DNA from: Bugulina stolonifera
Lineage: Eukaryota; Bryozoa; Gymnolaemata; Cheilostomatida; Bugulidae
Direction of reading: 5' to 3'
DNA: 64,000 nt
Assembly (NCBI GenBank): GCA_935421135.1
Contig: OW285187.1
Location: 15,153,929-15,217,928 of the forward strand
Below are positions 39,801 to 50,089 of the stretch, in pieces. A program made the position numbers and the translations under genes. Every line of letters begins with the position of its first letter. The first letter of the stretch is position 1. The notes below the pieces were generated by a model, which was not told the DNA's origin, searched no databases, and saw only the letters and a program-made list of their open reading frames with translations.

Positions 39801-42800
39801 ACACAATATCATTGGAAATAATTTCTGACACTTTGCTACCCATGAAAAACATTGGTAATAGTATTATTAAAAGTACACATTAAAATATTACACTGCAGGT
39901 GGCTAGGCTACTGTGGATTCTATGATAGCTTTAACTGCTGAATCTATGGCAAAGCACTAATGATTACCACCATGTAGCACTTATGTGCTACTATGGTTTT
40001 ATAACATAGCCAACAGATTGTGCTAGAGAGTATTGAGCAGTCAGAGCAGAGGTGTACAAGTGGAGGAAGTTCCAGCAGAGTGCAGAGTGGACTGTGTTAT
40101 GATCAAACTTCAACTTCACTGCCTGGGTTTCAACAGTTGAACACTTGCATAGTTGGTGAGGTAGAGGTCACTGGCAAGCCCTACAGTTATAGACTGACCT
40201 TGTTGACCATATTATGTTGACAGCTAACATAATGGCTGATAGCAAATGGTTGCAAGATTCAGGCCATGGAGGTCAATAATTGTTTAGATGCAGAAGTGGA
40301 GAAATTTGAGATAACCTCTGTTTTTCAGTAAAACTTAAACAGAAATCGCTTTTTCTAGATTTATTCCCCTTCTCCAAAACCCCAACTAAGGAGTAAGGAG
40401 GTCTATCTAGCTTTCACCACTACTGCACCTACATGCAAAAGCAATGGACAAATATTTAACCTCAAGGAGACTGCCAGCAAGGATACCAGACCAACTGCAA
40501 TGATGAATGAGGTTTCTTCCAAAAGTTGTTCCTGTTGAACTGGATAGTTTACCCTCCATCGGTGTCTCTTGCGACATTCCAAGGCTATAACATTTTGTCT
40601 GGAACATCTTACCAAAATCTATCTGCAACCAAGAAATGACTGTCTCATGTATTACTTTCATTTGCACATAGATCTGCCTACACACACAGTCTTCATGTGT
40701 AACAATGAATAATTCATGTAAGTGTAATTACTATAATAACCAAAGGAGTATCAGATTCTAAATCTTCTTTGCCGATAAAGCATCAATGTTTAAGATACAG
40801 GATTCCGAGTAGTTATTCATACAACTACCTACCTGAAGAGCTATATGGATATGAAACTGCATTTTCTTGAAAGCATCGGCTAGTGCATGGTAAAACTCAT
40901 TAGTGCTTCAGTACTACAAACTCATAGAATAAAGTAAGAGAGCATATCAGCATCTGGTGGCCCAACTGCAGCAGGCAGTGCAACATCCTACAACACAAGT
41001 CAACAAGCTGTATGTGTTAGTATCAGCTCAACATTGATAGTATGCCCACTATCGTCAGTATTAGTAGTCACAGCAGCAGTTTACTAGCAAAATAAAAGAA
41101 CCATTTGTGGTGTTGGCTGTAGTTCGTATTAGCAGTAGGAGTAGTTACTTATAGTAGTAGTTAGCAGTAAGTTAAAGTGATAGCAGTGTAGTAGCAGTAT
41201 TATGGTAATCTCAGTAGTTAGTTAGGTTGCATTAGTAGTAATCATGCAAGTAGTTAAAATCAGCAGTAGTAATAGTAGTAGTTGGTTACAATAATAGTTA
41301 GTCGTAGAAAAGTGGTAAGTTGTCGCAGTAGTACCAGAGGGTCCAGTAGTAGCAGTAGTAGCTACAGTATCAATAGAATCAACAGAAGTTGAATTATCAA
41401 TAGGAATAGTAGTAGTTAGATATAGTAGTCACCAAGTCACCACAGTGTAAGCCCAATATTCTTAGTCACATAGGCCTATGCCATTATAGAGAATAGTTAA
41501 GAGTATCAATAGGGTTTGTCACAGTCACTGAAGCTAAAGTAAATTTCTTAATGGTCAGCATTGTGGAACAGATTCATAATATTGCACAAACATACATATG
41601 ATACTAGTTTTTTTCCAGAGATGTTTGCAAGTTTTATTTTGGAAACGAGTCTTTTAATAGGCCATAAAATGTTGCTTGAATTAACTGAGTCTGGCATCTC
41701 TGTTTTTTTCTTTCAGTCATTGGGCTTACTTACTGCTGCTTATTTTAATTTTATTTATCTGAACGCACGCCATGAAATGAAAATTAGCAAGATTAAAATA
41801 AAATTAAAATAGGCAGTAAAGAAAGAAATAGAACACCAGGAAAGTATGGAGGTGAAGTGATGTACTGCAATCCAATACAATGGGAAAAAGACAGTTCCAA
41901 ACTAAACCTCTCCGTGGCAGTTTGAACCCCTAACCCCACCCATTAATTTTCCTTTTTAATATTAATTTTTCATTCAATTAAACTTAATTATCGGCGAGTT
42001 GTATTCTAATAAATGTAATCTACACAGTTGAGAAACGTCCTGCTGGAACTGTCTTTTTTTGGAAATGTTGCTTTATCATTTCCAACTAACAGCTTTCATC
42101 ATTTATATTTAGCCTGTTTTAGTAAAAGCAACACACGAAATAAATTGAATGATATATTATTATATTGATTTGCATTGCCTTCAATTGATCGTTTGACTTT
42201 TAATCATTAATTTACAGCGGCAAGTAAGCAGTAACTGGTGATTCATTTGTCTTGTGTCTAGTCAACAGCAATCTGATGCCAAAGAAATAAAAGTGATTTT
42301 ATTGCAGCTTGGGTTCATGTTATATTTCCCACGGAAACTTACTGAGAGTCACTGCTAGCTGAATCTGACTGAGAGTCACTGCTAGCTCCGTATCTGACTG
42401 AGAGTCACTGCTAGCTCCGCTGAACTACCAATGAAACCCATGGTAGAACAGTTATTAATTAATTACGTGCATAAGTAAATAAAAACAAACATAATTGATG
42501 ATAAATAATTATTTTAAACAAATTGAAACTAGCGTTTTTTATAGTTCAGTGAAACTGCAGTGACTGTCAGTCAGAGTCGGTGGGAAATAATCTAGTAGGA
42601 TTAGAAAAGAATGAACAAATACTTATTATAATATAACTTGATTTGATTTCTTACCGACGGATAAATATGCATTGTAGAATATGCCGTGAGCTATATTAGT
42701 CAGTATAAAAAACAAGCAAGTGCAAGTAGCAGAAAACTTTGGAAATTACTAAAAAACACAAGTGGCTGTCGCAAACCAGTAAACTGTGAATGCGCAAACT

Positions 42801-44532
42801 TACCGGAAACAGCACGGCTATAGCAATATAGTGGATTTAACGGGGCATATATTAATCACCTCGCATATCGGTGTAAGTATGCAGATCTTAGACTACCAAC
42901 AAGGATGCGCCCATGACCAATCAGATAAACCGATTTTTTGGATAAAAACGCGGATTTTGGTATTTGTGGAAATGACGTCTGGAACCGCCAGATTTCGAAC
43001 TATCACTTTAGAATCACTTCAAAATTTGTGATTTTCCCCTTTAATTTAGATGGTAATAAAAATGTGGAATATTCTATCCCTAGCTATATTTAGCGGTTGT
43101 GGCTGCTATTAAGGGATAGATGTGGCAAAGGCCAAACCAGCTGGTCAGATATTATACTGGCTGGAAGGAAAGCAAGTCCAAAAGGGTGAAACAGAAGGTG
43201 GATTAAGAAGTAACCCTCAGCAGCCGTATTTCTGAACAATGCCAGGGAAATATTATAGCGGTAAAAAGGCGCTAGGTATATTTCACTGTTCATTGCTTTT
43301 GACCTAATCATGGTGATGCAGAGTACTAACTGACCTAGCGATGGATCACACAAGACTGATTCATCAAGGTTGCCTGCCTGAACACCTGTCTTGAGAATAT
43401 CTGTCACTTGTGATATGGAAAATGAATCAATATTTAAGAAGCCTAGAGTGTCACTTGTCATATCATCACTGTACCCACGTTCCTTCCATGCTTTTCGTAA
43501 ACGGTTGTACTACAACAGAAAATTTCAATCTTTGCGTTTCCATATTAATAGGCTGGTTGGAGCTTACATTGTACATGTACATTGTATATTGCAAGGTTAG
43601 CAGTACCAACTTTACTGCAGTAAGTAGTAATGATTATGGGCATCAACAAATTTCAAGAAAATGCTGGTAACAGAATGAAGGCGAAAACCATGACATGCAT
43701 CTTACCATTACATGCACATTACGTATAATAAGTATCATGATGATAATCTTAAAAATTCAAACCATGAATTGGCTCAGACTACAACAATATTGAGATAAAA
43801 ATCCATCTGAAATATCGGGGAATACTATGATTCTGCAACACTAAGCAGCAAGACAGCCACCATTTACCAGAGGTTGAACACATGGCTTGAAAGGAAGTCA
43901 GGCTGGTGTAGTGGTCGATACATTTGACCACTGCGCTTGGTCAATAGGTGTCATAGAGCATTGGGTTCAAACCCCAGTCGGTAATGGGTTATTTTCAGTT
44001 GTGGAACGAAATCCTTGACTGCTTGCTCATAAGTAAATCATTTAACAAATAAAATTATTATAAATTAATTTCAAAATTATTATTGATCAAAAGTGTTTTC
44101 AAGGTTTACTCACCTTTGCTTCAATGGTTGGATTGTAGACTTCATAGAGCTCAGTGACAGAATAGGATTTCGATAACGCTCCAACTGCATATATATTATT
44201 GTGGAAATCTCTGTGAAGCTGCTGGAACTCTCTAGAACCAGGTTGCAGCTTTTTTACTTTAAGCTCAGCTGCAATATCACAATATTGTTAAACATACATG
44301 AATTACTTGCATCCATGATTGGACAAGTAGAGAATACTACATACAAATTAGCACGTACTGTGTCAGTTCAAGGTTAAACATCAGGTATATTAATTGTAAG
44401 AAATGCGCCATTCGCTAAACTATAAAATATTATGTAACAGGCTACTTAACAGTAATACACTTCTCATTAGCTCAGGCTCCTAAATATACCTTTTTTCTTT
44501 GGTATGCTGTAAGTGGACATATATGAAAGCAT
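18839..44532 (-). CDS. TASOR: TASOR-like HUSH-complex subunit with two DUF3715 domains
   Basis: Minus strand, 23 exons: 44490-44532, 44114-44268, 43335-43509, 38202-38290, 37660-37904, 36664-36905, 36379-36554, 35893-36067, 35442-35530, 34657-34880, 33617-34452, 33316-33414, 33063-33167, 32722-32808, 32248-32577, 29456-31751, 29351-29370, 27654-27794, 27167-27425, 24927-25114, 20371-23822, 19591-19664, 18839-19067. All phases agree: 9,729 nt, 3,242 residues. An in-frame TAG precedes the start. The N-terminus (YSIPKKK...LQPGSREF, then GFLNIDSFSISQVTD, DPSLGGVQLSRHSD, LLVFKLMKGRLK, ICPIAFITF) follows the TASOR PARP-like domain. In vertebrates TASOR scaffolds HUSH with MPP8 and periphilin in H3K9me3 silencing. 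A second domain copy follows (residues about 320-537), then long disordered Ser/Thr-rich regions with basic clusters (PKRRRR). Exons 18-20 hold a compact, more hydrophobic segment. It is longer than the human protein. Exons 17 and 23 and the exon 22-23 acceptor are least certain. Confidence 0.82.
20746..21580 (-). repeat. tandem ~110-residue repeat within the TASOR-like protein
   Basis: Copy 1 (21235-21580) and copy 2 (20746-21072) share QQWVSLND/QQRACLSN, GRSIISYQHDFDSGTEE/GRSVMSYQHSFDSDTEE, a QP-rich centre (STVLQPSKL/SNVLQPPKI) and the ending VWKRLAP/IWKRLAP. It looks like duplication of a linear binding region. Just C-terminal lies a helical-looking segment DLATKVKIGQVSFNEAVRSL. Confidence 0.75.
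21930..22700 (-). repeat. Asp/Ser/Gly-rich degenerate repeats in the TASOR-like protein
   Basis: Some twenty imperfect units of 7-15 residues built on SGDDT or NDDT with His, Cys and Asn spacers (for example HLGDSTNQLGDDTFQSGDDT). On the + strand this appears as recurring TCATCACCTGA. It is low complexity, presumably disordered and acidic. Confidence 0.8.
28057..28472. mobile_element. possible hAT-like non-autonomous element
   Basis: It starts CAGCGGTGCCCAATTATTTT and ends with the loosely inverted GTGGGCTTCCACTG, with GGGGGCC blocks inside both ends. CAGxGGTxCCCAA-type termini are typical of hAT elements. The inverted match is imperfect and an 8-bp target duplication is not clear. It lies in a TASOR intron. 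Confidence 0.4.
34657..36554 (-). other. DUF3715 (PARP-like) domain, copy 2
   Basis: Residues about 320-537, exons of 176, 175, 89 and 224 nt with the same phase series as copy 1. It aligns as TVTEMHYINSH, LDVTDFSVKELGEICSKG, GNFDDSVIADFKQG, VLLMFRYMPGR, LSSLIYLHSYSEEQ and VYPVAFVRIMF. The LSRxxD strand is replaced by FFQYPDK, so this copy is more diverged. An 80-residue basic, Ser/Thr-rich linker (exon 6) separates it from copy 1. Confidence 0.75.
38689..39147. mobile_element. MITE-like element with nested palindromes
   Basis: The termini TTAAGCTTGGTTTCCA and TGGAAACCAACCTTAA are inverted with one mismatch. The inside has an almost perfect palindrome around 38797-38836 (CCGCCGGTAAGTTGAAA and its inverse), several GTGGAAACCA half-sites, and repeated CTGCGGT and CTGCAGG boxes. 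It lies in the intron between TASOR exons 3 and 4. No coding potential is seen. Confidence 0.65.
41050..41450. repeat. degenerate AGT/AGC trinucleotide tract
   Basis: Imperfect runs of GTAGTAGCAGTAGTAG-type sequence interspersed with TTAG, in a TASOR intron. No frame effect. Confidence 0.7.
42326..42588. mobile_element. possible MITE with three 30-bp tandem units
   Basis: Three copies of CTGACTGAGAGTCACTGCT plus AGCTCCG lie at 42341-42418. The right edge (GCAGTGACTGTCAGTCAGAG then TCGGTGGGAAA, about 42556-42588) is a partial inverse of the left edge (TTTCCCACGG then AGAGTCACTGC). This suggests an inverted-repeat element with expanded ends, inside a TASOR intron. Confidence 0.4.
43901..44040 (+). 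mobile_element. tRNA-derived SINE
   Basis: The tRNA-like head has an A-box TGGTGTAGTGGTCGA and a B-box GGGTTCAAACCCC. The body TAATGGGTTATTTTCAGTTG with GAACGAAATCCTTGACTGCTT is shared with the fragment at 8195-8295. It lies in the intron between TASOR exons 2 and 3. Confidence 0.65.
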
Positions 44533-46220
44533 GTTGTCCAATTCCTATAGCAGATGTTCATGGAGCTTCACCCTATAGAATATACACACATATGACATAG
44601 AGGCCTATTATACATGTGCATGTACGTCACACAAATCTCTTAATATACCACACAATCAGTGATTACAAATAAAGGTTCAAGCATTTGGAATAAGTTTTAT
44701 TAAAGGATGGGTTTTTATCAGCACATACTGTGTCAGTTCAGGTAGCACTTGGCAATGTAATGGAGATTTGCAATGCATTTCAATTAAAAGCTTTTCTATG
44801 TTTTGTTTTGCTCATTATTTTAGTTGTTCACAGTATTTACACATTTGTCAGCCATTTCTTCTCAGAAACTACCAGACATATCTTCACAAAATTTGCAGGA
44901 TACTCTTGCTAATTAAAATTAGGAGATGGTATGTGGGTAAGGGCGTTCACTTCCTGTTGTACCCCAAATCTTATTGTTACATGTTAGTATTAGGATACAG
45001 CACAATATGTATCAGAGTATGGGTTATGTAGGGTATTCCCATAATTTCTCAGTGAACTAGAGGTACGAACGGTTTCAAGTCATCTACAAAGTCTGGCGCA
45101 GCAACCAACACATTGAGGTAGACCATTCATAGAAAGAACATCGGCTCAAAAAATGAATGTCAAGTACTAATGGGGCACTATTTATGGGAGGCAACTTCAA
45201 TACAGGACAACCTTATCATCAACTATTAGGCTGTCCAGTGTTCCCACTCTCCACTAGACTGAAATAAATTCTACTAAGCCATTTGTTTAAACAAGTAAGT
45301 CGGATGTCTATCCTATAACATACCAATTAATCATAATAACATTGATAAAACTAGTTATTAATCCTTTCACATCGACTTGATTGAGCCGTGAATTCAATCT
45401 AACATACTAAGTATAAGCTAATAGGACTAGATATTAAAGTTGTGCAAAATTGAGAATTTGACCATTCTAGTTATCCTCAAAATGACGTGCAGCTTGTTTA
45501 GCTTGAGTACCTCTACTTGGGTATAATGTTGCTTTGAAGTTTTAACGTTTTTAAAATGTTTTAAGCTTGATTGACAGGTAGATCAGTGACATCACTTGCC
45601 CAAAGAAATGTGAAAGCTGCTAAATCATAGTAAACTTATCAACTAAGCAAATGATCAAACACATGCTATTCTAATTCAAATAATTCTTAAATCATCAGCT
45701 TATATTTCAAATTCATAACAGTGAAGATATTCAGCTAAATTGATGCGAACAGGGAATTTAAATTTTGTTCCAAAGATTTGTAGAAGAGTTCAAATGAAAT
45801 TTGGCTTCAATTAGCCAATATGAACACAAAAGATAAACATTTCTGAGCATTTGAGAGAGCACAGTATTTACATGTTTTTAAAAGAAAAAATACACCCATG
45901 TAGAGATAGTCAACCTAGACATATTTTACATCATTTTGAAGCAAAATATACATTGTACACAGCTAGAGCTGTCGAACCCTTTGATTCCTGTAAATTGGTG
46001 GTATTAGGAAGAGCATCCCGCCTTAAAATGCTCCTGTGCCATATAACCCCCTCTCTCTCAAATTGCTGATCCTTCAAACCCCAGCTTTCTTACCTGGGAT
46101 TAATAACGGGAAGTAAATTGGTAAGTTGATGTGGCCAAATAGTTTTATGTTACATGCCTGCAGCAGAATTAGACGCATTTTTGATTTTATTCCTTATATT
46201 TCAACACTAGTCCTAGCATC
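44533..46220. other. upstream of the TASOR-like gene, no gene recognised
   Basis: Expected to hold the TASOR promoter and perhaps a 5' untranslated exon; an acceptor-like CTATAG lies 12 nt before the start codon. No TATA-like element can be called with confidence in this AT-rich sequence. Confidence 0.4.
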
Positions 46221-46224
46221 TATT

Positions 46225-46470
46225 GTGGAATCTCGTGGTGTCCTGTTGACTCTGAATAGTTTGGTACATTAGCGTGTCATTAGCAAACAAACCCACTGAG
46301 CAGTCTATTCACTCAGGCAGATCATTGATAAATACCAAGAAGAGCACTGGTCTAAGATAAGAGCAAACCCCCTGGCAGACTCCAGAGGTGACACCCAGAG
46401 ACCGAGTAAGCCCCTACTTTTTATCCAGAACAACGTGTTGGTGTCGTTCAGTGAGTAAATTGATGATGAT
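46225..46470 (-). pseudogene. decayed non-LTR retrotransposon reverse transcriptase
   Basis: Read on the minus strand it gives LLTERHQHVVLDKK, a stop, GLTRSLGVTSGVCQGV, then PVLFLVFINDLPE, a stop, and CSVGLFANDTLMYQT. These match the SGVPQGS, LGPxLFLxFINDLP and FADDT motifs of Jockey/CR1/I-type LINE reverse transcriptases, in order and at normal spacing. The catalytic aspartate pair is now FAND, and the frame has at least two stops, so it is dead. Nothing of the endonuclease or the 3' end is recognisable nearby. Confidence 0.75.
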
Positions 46471-46854
46471 ACTAGGACTAGGTATCAAAATATATTGAAT
46501 AAAATCACAAATGCGTTTAGTTCTACTGATACTGTAGGCCTATATCACCAAAATAATAAGATAAGACCCAAATTGTTATATATATATCATATTTATATTA
46601 AATGTACATGTAGGCCTATTTGATATTTACACAAAATTTACAAGTAATTAACCATATGATTAATAATATAATGTTTGCTATAATAAAACAATTCATCTTA
46701 ATATTATATTATTATGCAATATTTAGATTATATACACTCATTTTTAAAATATATATTATCATAAAAATATTACATATATTATTTATATTAATATTTTAAT
46801 TTTTAATAAAACAATTTTATAAATAAGATGAAAGTTATTTCAAACTAAACCCAC

Positions 46855-47060
46855 ACTGACCCACGCATAATGAGTCCACAGACGCATTTTACAGAAATCA
46901 TTGCTAGTTAGTAGCATGACTCCATATTGACTCATTTTGCTAAAGTGTGCTGTGTCTGTAATTCAGTCAATAAGAAGCCTACTCGGTTAAGCTTAGGCTC
47001 TTAAGCATTGTTTATATTTCAATGGAGTTGTCATCTTTATGATTTATCACTTTATATTCC
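46855..47060. repeat. non-coding direct repeat A, copy 1
   Basis: Shares ordered blocks with 47755-47985: ACGCATAATGAGTCCACAGA, GCATTTTACAGAAA, TTGCTAGTT, TTAGCTTAGGC-like, CATTGTTTATATTTC and GGAGTTGTCATCTTT. The copies are diverged with small indels. Confidence 0.7.
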
Positions 47061-47514
47061 AAAAGTTCTAGTAGACTGCTCTACTGATATGGAAATTGGA
47101 CTCACAGTGTAGCGGAATATTGAACGGAGGTCCACAAGCTTCAACTTGCTTTGAATATGCTAAATCTGACTATAAATGTAAAGAAAAAATCAGGAATTAC
47201 ATGTATTTCATCAGCCTATTCAAATTAGAGCAGGACATCACCTTCTAAGTTAGTAGGCTATTACTGTTTTTGTTATCTATCATTTCCTCTATTCTACTAT
47301 TCACATTATAATTATATATTAGTATTCCACTGAGCGAGTAGCAATTGTTTTTTATTGTACTACTTCATTACTTTTTGTTTTCAAGTCATACGTAAAGCGA
47401 TGTATTTGGCCTAAAGCTATATAAATAAGTAAATCTATCTACATATTACATTTATACATTTTAATATTAGTATTATACTTATACCGATATAAATACATAT
47501 TATTATTAATATCA

Positions 47515-47765
47515 AATCTGCTATTTAAAGCATCTATGCCATTTGGCACAAGAGTTCAGAAAATTTTGTGCAATACCATTTGTAAAGTCATTATTCTCCT
47601 ACAATTAAGCTGTATACCTATTCAGAATATTCTTTTTTCGAATTTAACACTGCTACAATTCCCTGCTCATTAAAACGTGTTCGACTCAATTTTGACTTTA
47701 CCTTTATATTTTGTCCACTCATTTTGATTTTTACAAATTTTGGTTGGTCACCCTCTAAACCACAC
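47515..47765. repeat. non-coding direct repeat B, copy 1
   Basis: Matches 50087-50315 in order: CTATTTAAAGCAT, CAAGAGTTCAGAAAA, CATTTGTAAAGTCATTATTC, GTTCGACTC, ACAAATTTTGGTTGGTCACC and CTCTAAACCA. The two copies bracket repeat A copy 2 and the Penelope-like element. Confidence 0.7.
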
Positions 47766-47985
47766 TAACCAACTAGAACGCATAACGAATCCACAGATGC
47801 ATTTTAGAGAAACAATTGCTAGTTGGACGCATGACGCATTTTGTGGAAGCTGGTCTCATTTATTTCAGTATTTGCTACAGTGAGCTGCGCTTTCAATCCA
47901 GCCAATATTATAAAGAGCCTATTTGGTTTAGCTTAGGCCTCTAACCATTGTTTACATTTCTAGGGAGTTGTCATCTTTTATGCCC
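47755..47985. repeat. non-coding direct repeat A, copy 2
   Basis: The partner of 46855-47060, immediately after repeat B copy 1. The junction GGTCACCCTCTAAACC is kept, so A and B may be parts of one longer element. Confidence 0.65.
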
Positions 47986-48020
47986 CAAACCTTTTTAGTA
48001 GGCCTATATATACTAAATGT

Positions 48021-48296
48021 ATATTTGGTAGAATCTCACTGTTTTGTCTCTTTTATTACTATTAGTTTCATGCTATATACTAGAATGAAATATAAAGCAA
48101 TCATCAGACAAAAGAGACATAATTAACTACTAATGGACAAGGACATGGTTATGGTGTTTTATATGTAGCGATTGTTTGGCTTACTGCTATATACATGTAG
48201 CTAAAGAGATTAAGACTAATCTTGGTGTATCAAGTGATTCCATAGTTGAGCATGTGCTTTCTAGAGTGTCTGCACGTAGATATGAGCTCGTTTCGT
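48021..48296. repeat. left inverted repeat of the Penelope-like element
   Basis: Starts ATATTTGGTAGAATCTCACT and is the inverse of 49473-49748. Confidence 0.85.
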
Positions 48297-48299
48297 AAG

Positions 48300-49539
48300 A
48301 AAGAAGAAAGAAGAAGACACCATCATCATCCAAAAACCTATTTGATGTCACTATGGGTAGCTTTGACGGAGCTGAAACATGCGAGATCGTGGGCTCCTAT
48401 ATATTACACCAAATCAAAACCAAATATGGCCAATCATTTGGCCTCTATAGAGATGATGGGCTAGGAGCACTAAACGCCACCCCCCAAGCTGTTGAAAGAG
48501 TAAAAAAAGACCTTTGCTCAATATTTAACAGGAACGGCTTAAAGATAACCATCGAGGCTAACATGAAGATCGTGAACTTTCTCGATGTGACACTGAATTT
48601 AAACAAGGGAACGTATGCACCTTACACTAAGCCAAATAACCACCCTATAGGCTATATGTGCACAAGCAATCAAACCACCCACCCAGTATAATAAAAAACA
48701 TCCCAACAGCCATAAACAAACGGCTGTCAGAACTATCATCAGATGAAGCTACATTTTACAAGGCTACACCAGTATACCAAGAAGCATTGAGAAAGAGTGG
48801 ATATGACTACCAGCTTAAGTTCACACCACAACCATCTAGTACAAAACCTACCACAAGAAAGCGGGACAGAAATATCACTTGGTTCAACCCTCCATACAGC
48901 AAAAACGTTAAGACAAACATTGGAAAAGCTTTCTTCAACATAATTAGTAAACTTTTCCCTAAATCAAATACACTCAACAAAATCATCAACAAAAATACAG
49001 TGAAACTAAGTTTCTGCTGTATGGGAAATGTAAGAAAGACAATCGTATCTAACAACAGAAAGAAGCTAAACCCAATACCAAACAACACCCCAGCTATTTA
49101 TGGATGCAACTGCAGAGTTAAGGATAATTGCCCATTAGAAGGTAATTGTTTAGCACCTAGCATAATTTACCAAGCCACAGTATCAGCACCCAATGCCAAC
49201 ACACCAGACCAAACTTACATAGGACTGACAGAAAACACTTTCAAGAAGCGCATGTACAACCACAAATCTTCATTTAATAATGAAAACCAAAGGGCTAGCA
49301 CAGAGCTAAGTAAATATATCTGGGAACTGAAGGAACAGCAACTAAACTTCAACATCAGGTGGAAAATAATAACGCATGCACAGGCCTATAACAACTCTTC
49401 CAAAAATTGCCACCTATGCGTGACTGAGAAATATTTTATTTTACGCAAATCACGCATGGCCACACTAAATCAACGAAACGAGCTCATATCTACGTGCAGA
49501 CACTCTAGAAAGCACATGCTCAACTATGGAATCACTTGA
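48300..49539 (+). pseudogene. Penelope-like RT fragment and GIY-YIG endonuclease
   Basis: The upstream frame (to about 48640) starts inside reverse transcriptase with [15 protein letters not shown], the catalytic YRDDGL motif (about 48440-48465), and [19 protein letters not shown] typical of the family. It then shifts by one base; the downstream frame (from about 48640 to 49539) takes over at [16 protein letters not shown]. The C-terminal part has a Cys cluster (CNCRVKDNCPLEGNCL) and the endonuclease signature TYIGLT...FKKRMYNHKSSF. In Penelope-like elements the endonuclease nicks the target for primed reverse transcription. The frameshift and the missing N-terminal half make this copy non-functional on its own. 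Confidence 0.85.
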
Positions 49540-49748
49540 TACACCAAGATTAGTCTTAATCTCTTTAGCTACATGTATATAGCAGTAAGCCAAACAATCG
49601 CTACATATAAAACACCATAACCATGTCCTTGTCCATTAGTAGTTAATTATGTCTCTTTTGTATGATGATTGCTTTATATTTCATTCTAGTATATAGCATG
49701 AAACTAATAGTAATAAAAGAGACAAAACAGTGAGATTCTACCAAATAT
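49473..49748. repeat. right inverted repeat of the Penelope-like element
   Basis: The inverse of 48021-48296. Includes the stop codon of the endonuclease frame at 49537-49539 and the 3' untranslated tail. Confidence 0.85.
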
Positions 49749-49978
49749 CAATTAGCTCTGTTGTAAACATTGAGCACTTTGTCTGAGATTCAGCAGTGCA
49801 CAAACAAGTGCATTACTCCATATATACTAAATGTATGAAAGTTGGTCTCTCAAGGGCCAATGTCAATGTAATATAAAATAATATAATATCAATATGTAGA
49901 TTGAAAGTCAGGGTCTATTCCATCAATCTAATCAAATTAGGCCTGGTAGTTCACCTAAAGCTAGGCCTGAATGATGAA

Positions 49979-50089
49979 AATAATATTTTTATCATAGTGA
50001 TAGTTACTAAAACTATGATAAAAATATTATTTTTATCATAGATAGTAGGATGTATTGTTATATAATATTATAACAATACATCCTACTAT
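49979..50089. repeat. two adjacent AT-rich hairpins
   Basis: The first hairpin pairs AATAATATTTTTATCATAG with CTATGATAAAAATATT across a short loop. The second pairs ATAGTAGGATGTATTGTTAT with its inverse around ATATT at 50042-50089, and ends where repeat B copy 2 starts. Possibly termini of small elements. Confidence 0.7.

Larger units (their letters stand above)
37660..44268 (-). other. DUF3715 (PARP-like) domain, copy 1
   Basis: Residues about 15-235, exons of 155, 175, 89 and 245 nt with phases 1-0, 0-1, 1-0, 0-2. Landmarks: SVTELYEVYNP, LNIDSFSISQVTDILKTG, GNLDESVLCDPSLGG, VQLSRHSD, LLVFKLMKGRLK, YLSKMFYIYHFESES and ICPIAFITF. This copy is the closer match to the known TASOR domain because it keeps the GVxLSRxxD strand and the VFKLMKGR strand. 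Confidence 0.8.
48021..49748 (+). mobile_element. 5'-truncated Penelope-like retroelement with inverted ends
   Basis: A 1,728-bp unit bounded by 276-bp inverted repeats (48021-48296 and 49473-49748) that are almost identical; I found one mismatch. The right repeat contains the 3' end of the reading frame (ELISTCRHSRKHMLNYGIT) plus the untranslated tail. The left repeat is therefore an inverted copy of the element's own 3' end, an arrangement known for Penelope-like elements. The interior encodes the C-terminal part of reverse transcriptase and a GIY-YIG endonuclease. Most of the reverse transcriptase is missing. The near identity of the arms suggests a fairly young insertion despite a frameshift. 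Confidence 0.85.

Noticed and set aside
40407..40930. Minus-strand open frames and an exon-like piece (NEFYHALADAFKKMQFHIHI) between TASOR exons 3 and 4
   Set aside because: Exon 3 ends and exon 4 begins in phase 1, so an extra exon must keep that phase; this piece ends in phase 0 and has a poor acceptor. The joined exon 3-4 sequence already matches the TASOR domain without it.
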